Shown here: positions 62,859 to 64,000 of the stretch, one piece after another
Numbering within the stretch: position 1 is the first letter of the stretch
Layout: the number at the start of each line of letters is the position of its first letter
Assembly (NCBI GenBank): GCA_903913285.1
Contig: CAIWKO010000032.1
Span: forward strand, 19,476-83,475
Direction: 5' to 3'
Length of the DNA stretch: 64,000 nt
Origin: an uncultured Bacteroidales bacterium
GTDB taxonomy: Bacteria; Bacteroidota; Bacteroidia; Bacteroidales; CAIWKO01
Translations under genes and position numbers: made by a program
Notes under the pieces: generated by a model
Databases searched by the model: none
What the model was told of the DNA's origin: nothing
Seen by the model: only the letters and a program-made list of their open reading frames with translations

Positions 62859-63131
62859 TTTACACTAATGTATAAGTATTTTACTTTAATGTAGCGATGA
62901 ATTACAATGATGTATTGAATCTTTGCCTCGGTGTTTATGCATTTTACTTTTATTCATATTAGTTTTACACTCCTGTATTTTAGTTTTACATTATGGTTGT
63001 GCTTATTTACATTTATTCATATACAATTTACATTCGTGTTTTTACGTTTTACTTTTGAACATATCGTTTTTGCATAGCCGTATTTTTGGTTTACATTTAT
63101 ACAATTACGGTTTGCATTTATAAAATACCAG
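62859..63131. repeat. tandem array B: 13 units of exactly 21 bp
   Basis: Thirteen consecutive units start at 62859, 62880, 62901 and every 21 bp to 63111, with no insertion or deletion. Each opens with TTTAC (ten exact; TTTGC in three; first base A in one unit), followed by a 16-base part that varies strongly but has preferred bases at columns 8, 11 and 12-15 (T, T, then about GTAT). No two units are identical. The forward frames all contain stop codons somewhere in the array, so it is not a repeated coding sequence. It ends 38 bp before the gene at 63170 and is AT-rich, unlike array A. Confidence 0.9.
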
Positions 63132-63169
63132 ATACGGTTAATAGAATTAAAATTAAATATTAAAGAATT

Positions 63170-63865
63170 ATGATAGTCAGACAAGTTAGAAAAATGAAAA
63201 TGGCGAGCAACGTGGTATCGCTCTGCGAAAAGAACCCTGCTGCTATAAACAGTATTGCAGCTCTAGCGGATGCTTATCTTCGTTTTAAAGGAATTGTAGA
63301 CAACATTTCATTAATATCTCAAAGTCAGATGAAAATAACGAAGGGTGTTACGCTAGATAAAAATATTCGAAAAGAGGTTCTTTCAGAGATCATAATGAAA
63401 GTGGCGAATGGTTTGAGATCGTATGCGCATGTGAAGAATGACGTTAATCTGGAGACAGAAGTGGGGTTTTCTGTATCGATATTGAAACGAATGAGAAATA
63501 ATTTTTTGTTGGCAAACGGAAGAATTGTTCAGGTGAGAGGAAATTTGTATGCTTTTGACCTGGAAGATTACGGAGTGGATGCCGCGTTGCTTGCTGCACT
63601 TGGAAATAAGTTGGACGATTATGATGAGCGGATGACCGCACCCAGAAGAGCTATTATTGATAAGAAAACGGCTACAGCTATGCTGAAGATAAGAATGGCG
63701 GAAATGGATGATGTGATGAAAAACCTGATGGATAAGATGGTTTTTTTGCTTGCAGATGAACATAGTGAGTTTAAGGCCCTGTATAAACTCGCCAGAAGAC
63801 AACATAAATTTAGAACGAAGAAACGAAAAAGCCATGTGAAGACAGGCAAAGGAATGCTTTTGTAA
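63170..63865 (+). CDS. unrecognised helical protein, paralog of the 27.8-28.7 kb gene
   Basis: A 231-residue soluble protein, predicted helical. Residues 1-210 align without gaps to the 310-residue protein at 27765-28697, sharing AY..FKG at 35-41, SYAH at 84-87, L.DY.VD at 131-137 and the FK..Y...R region at 201-209. Instead of the Ig-like C-terminal domain it ends in a short basic tail (RRQHKFRTKKRKSHVK) that could bind nucleic acid. Array B lies directly upstream. I do not recognise the family. The ATG at 63170 follows an AT-rich leader; no promoter with correct spacing is seen. Confidence 0.85.
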   Translation: MIVRQVRKMKMASNVVSLCEKNPAAINSIAALADAYLRFKGIVDNISLISQSQMKITKGVTLDKNIRKEVLSEIIMKVANGLRSYAHVKNDVNLETEVGFSVSILKRMRNNFLLANGRIVQVRGNLYAFDLEDYGVDAALLAALGNKLDDYDERMTAPRRAIIDKKTATAMLKIRMAEMDDVMKNLMDKMVFLLADEHSEFKALYKLARRQHKFRTKKRKSHVKTGKGMLL

Positions 63866-63877
63866 GCTTCCCCTTTT

Positions 63878-64000
63878 TTATGACCATTCAAAATTAGAGT
63901 TTTTATTTAAATTTTCATTGCAATATTCCATCGGCGTTTTGTTATTTAAAGCCATATGAGGCCTTTTATAGTTATAATCCATTTTCCATTTTGTGGTTAA
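63878..64000 (-). mobile_element. IS3-type transposase C-terminus (partial)
   Basis: Minus-strand frame cut by the window edge. It ends in the hallmark of IS3/DDE integrases: DYNYKRPHMALNNKTPMEY, then NENLNKNSNFEWS and a stop at 63878-63880. It is the last part of OrfB, with the third acidic catalytic residue outside the window. Its stop lies only 13 bp after the stop of the convergent helical-protein gene, so the insertion sits tightly against it. The element's terminal repeat is not identifiable from one end. Confidence 0.85.

Noticed and set aside
62923..63123. 66-residue Leu/His-rich open frame in array B
   Set aside because: It begins with TTG inside the array, has no ribosome site and follows from the AT-rich repeat composition.
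62859..63131. CRISPR array
   Set aside because: The constant part is only five bases and the variable part 16; there are no cas genes and no repeat of CRISPR length.

Overview
The window looks like the chromosome of a gliding or formerly gliding, wall-remodelling member of the Bacteroidetes (Bacteroidota), probably an uncultured Bacteroidales-like organism of low to moderate GC. Evidence: type IX secretion (T9SS) C-terminal sorting domains on five secreted proteins, a gliding-motility-associated CHU_C domain, RemB/Wzi-like outer membrane proteins, a TonB receptor with carboxypeptidase-like N-terminal plug extension, Bacteroidetes -7 promoter boxes (TAnnTTTG, twice with a TTG exactly 19 bp upstream), and weak ribosome binding sites.

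Layout. 0-1.7 kb: Bax-inhibitor-1 protein and fabD. 1.7-9.9 kb: a tight minus-strand surface-sugar operon (wbpE, wbpD, a Cys-rich small lipoprotein, wbpB, UDP-HexNAc dehydrogenase, galE, rmlB/rfbB, a WbpP/TviC-type epimerase, a PHP phosphatase), which together could make UDP-2,3-diacetamido-glucuronate and related sugars. 10-23 kb: envelope and housekeeping genes (barrel protein, waaA, TlpA-like thioredoxin, glyS, radical SAM, AI-2E transporter, glycosyltransferase, TonB receptor, dprA, PrsW), then tRNA-Leu and tRNA-Gly. 23-27 kb: rsmI followed by two RemB/Wzi-like paralogs. 27.2-29.2 kb: accessory island with a 21-bp tandem array and an unrecognised protein. 29.2-43.9 kb: T9SS cargo, rubrerythrin, HEAT protein, prfB with programmed frameshift, C10 protease, a DUF4292/TPR/nucleotidyltransferase/EnvC group, an LTA-synthase-like enzyme, a YaiO-like protein. 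44-53 kb: nested cell-surface block (paralog A, giant adhesin, two tandem deacetylase-like T9SS proteins, paralog A'). 53-62.5 kb: udk, three tRNAs, lytic transglycosylase, a compact operon joining an Rpe-CBS fusion, DAHP synthase and an HTH-KdsC fusion, MazG-like, S41 protease, GtrA, an EXPERA-type membrane protein and an SDR. 62.5-64 kb: a second accessory island with another 21-bp array, a paralog of the 27-28 kb protein, and the end of an IS3-type transposase.

The strongest candidate for an undescribed system is the pairing seen twice, 35 kb apart: a gene of one unrecognised alpha-helical family next to an array of 13-15 tandem units of exactly 21 bp (two helical turns) without a single indel, but with completely different unit sequences in the two arrays. 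The proteins align without gaps over about 210 residues and differ only in their C-terminal end (an Ig-like/carboxypeptidase-regulatory domain in one, a short basic tail in the other). Nothing in the sequence shows its function; this is a structural observation with an inferred association. All functional calls were made by reading the sequence; no database search was run.
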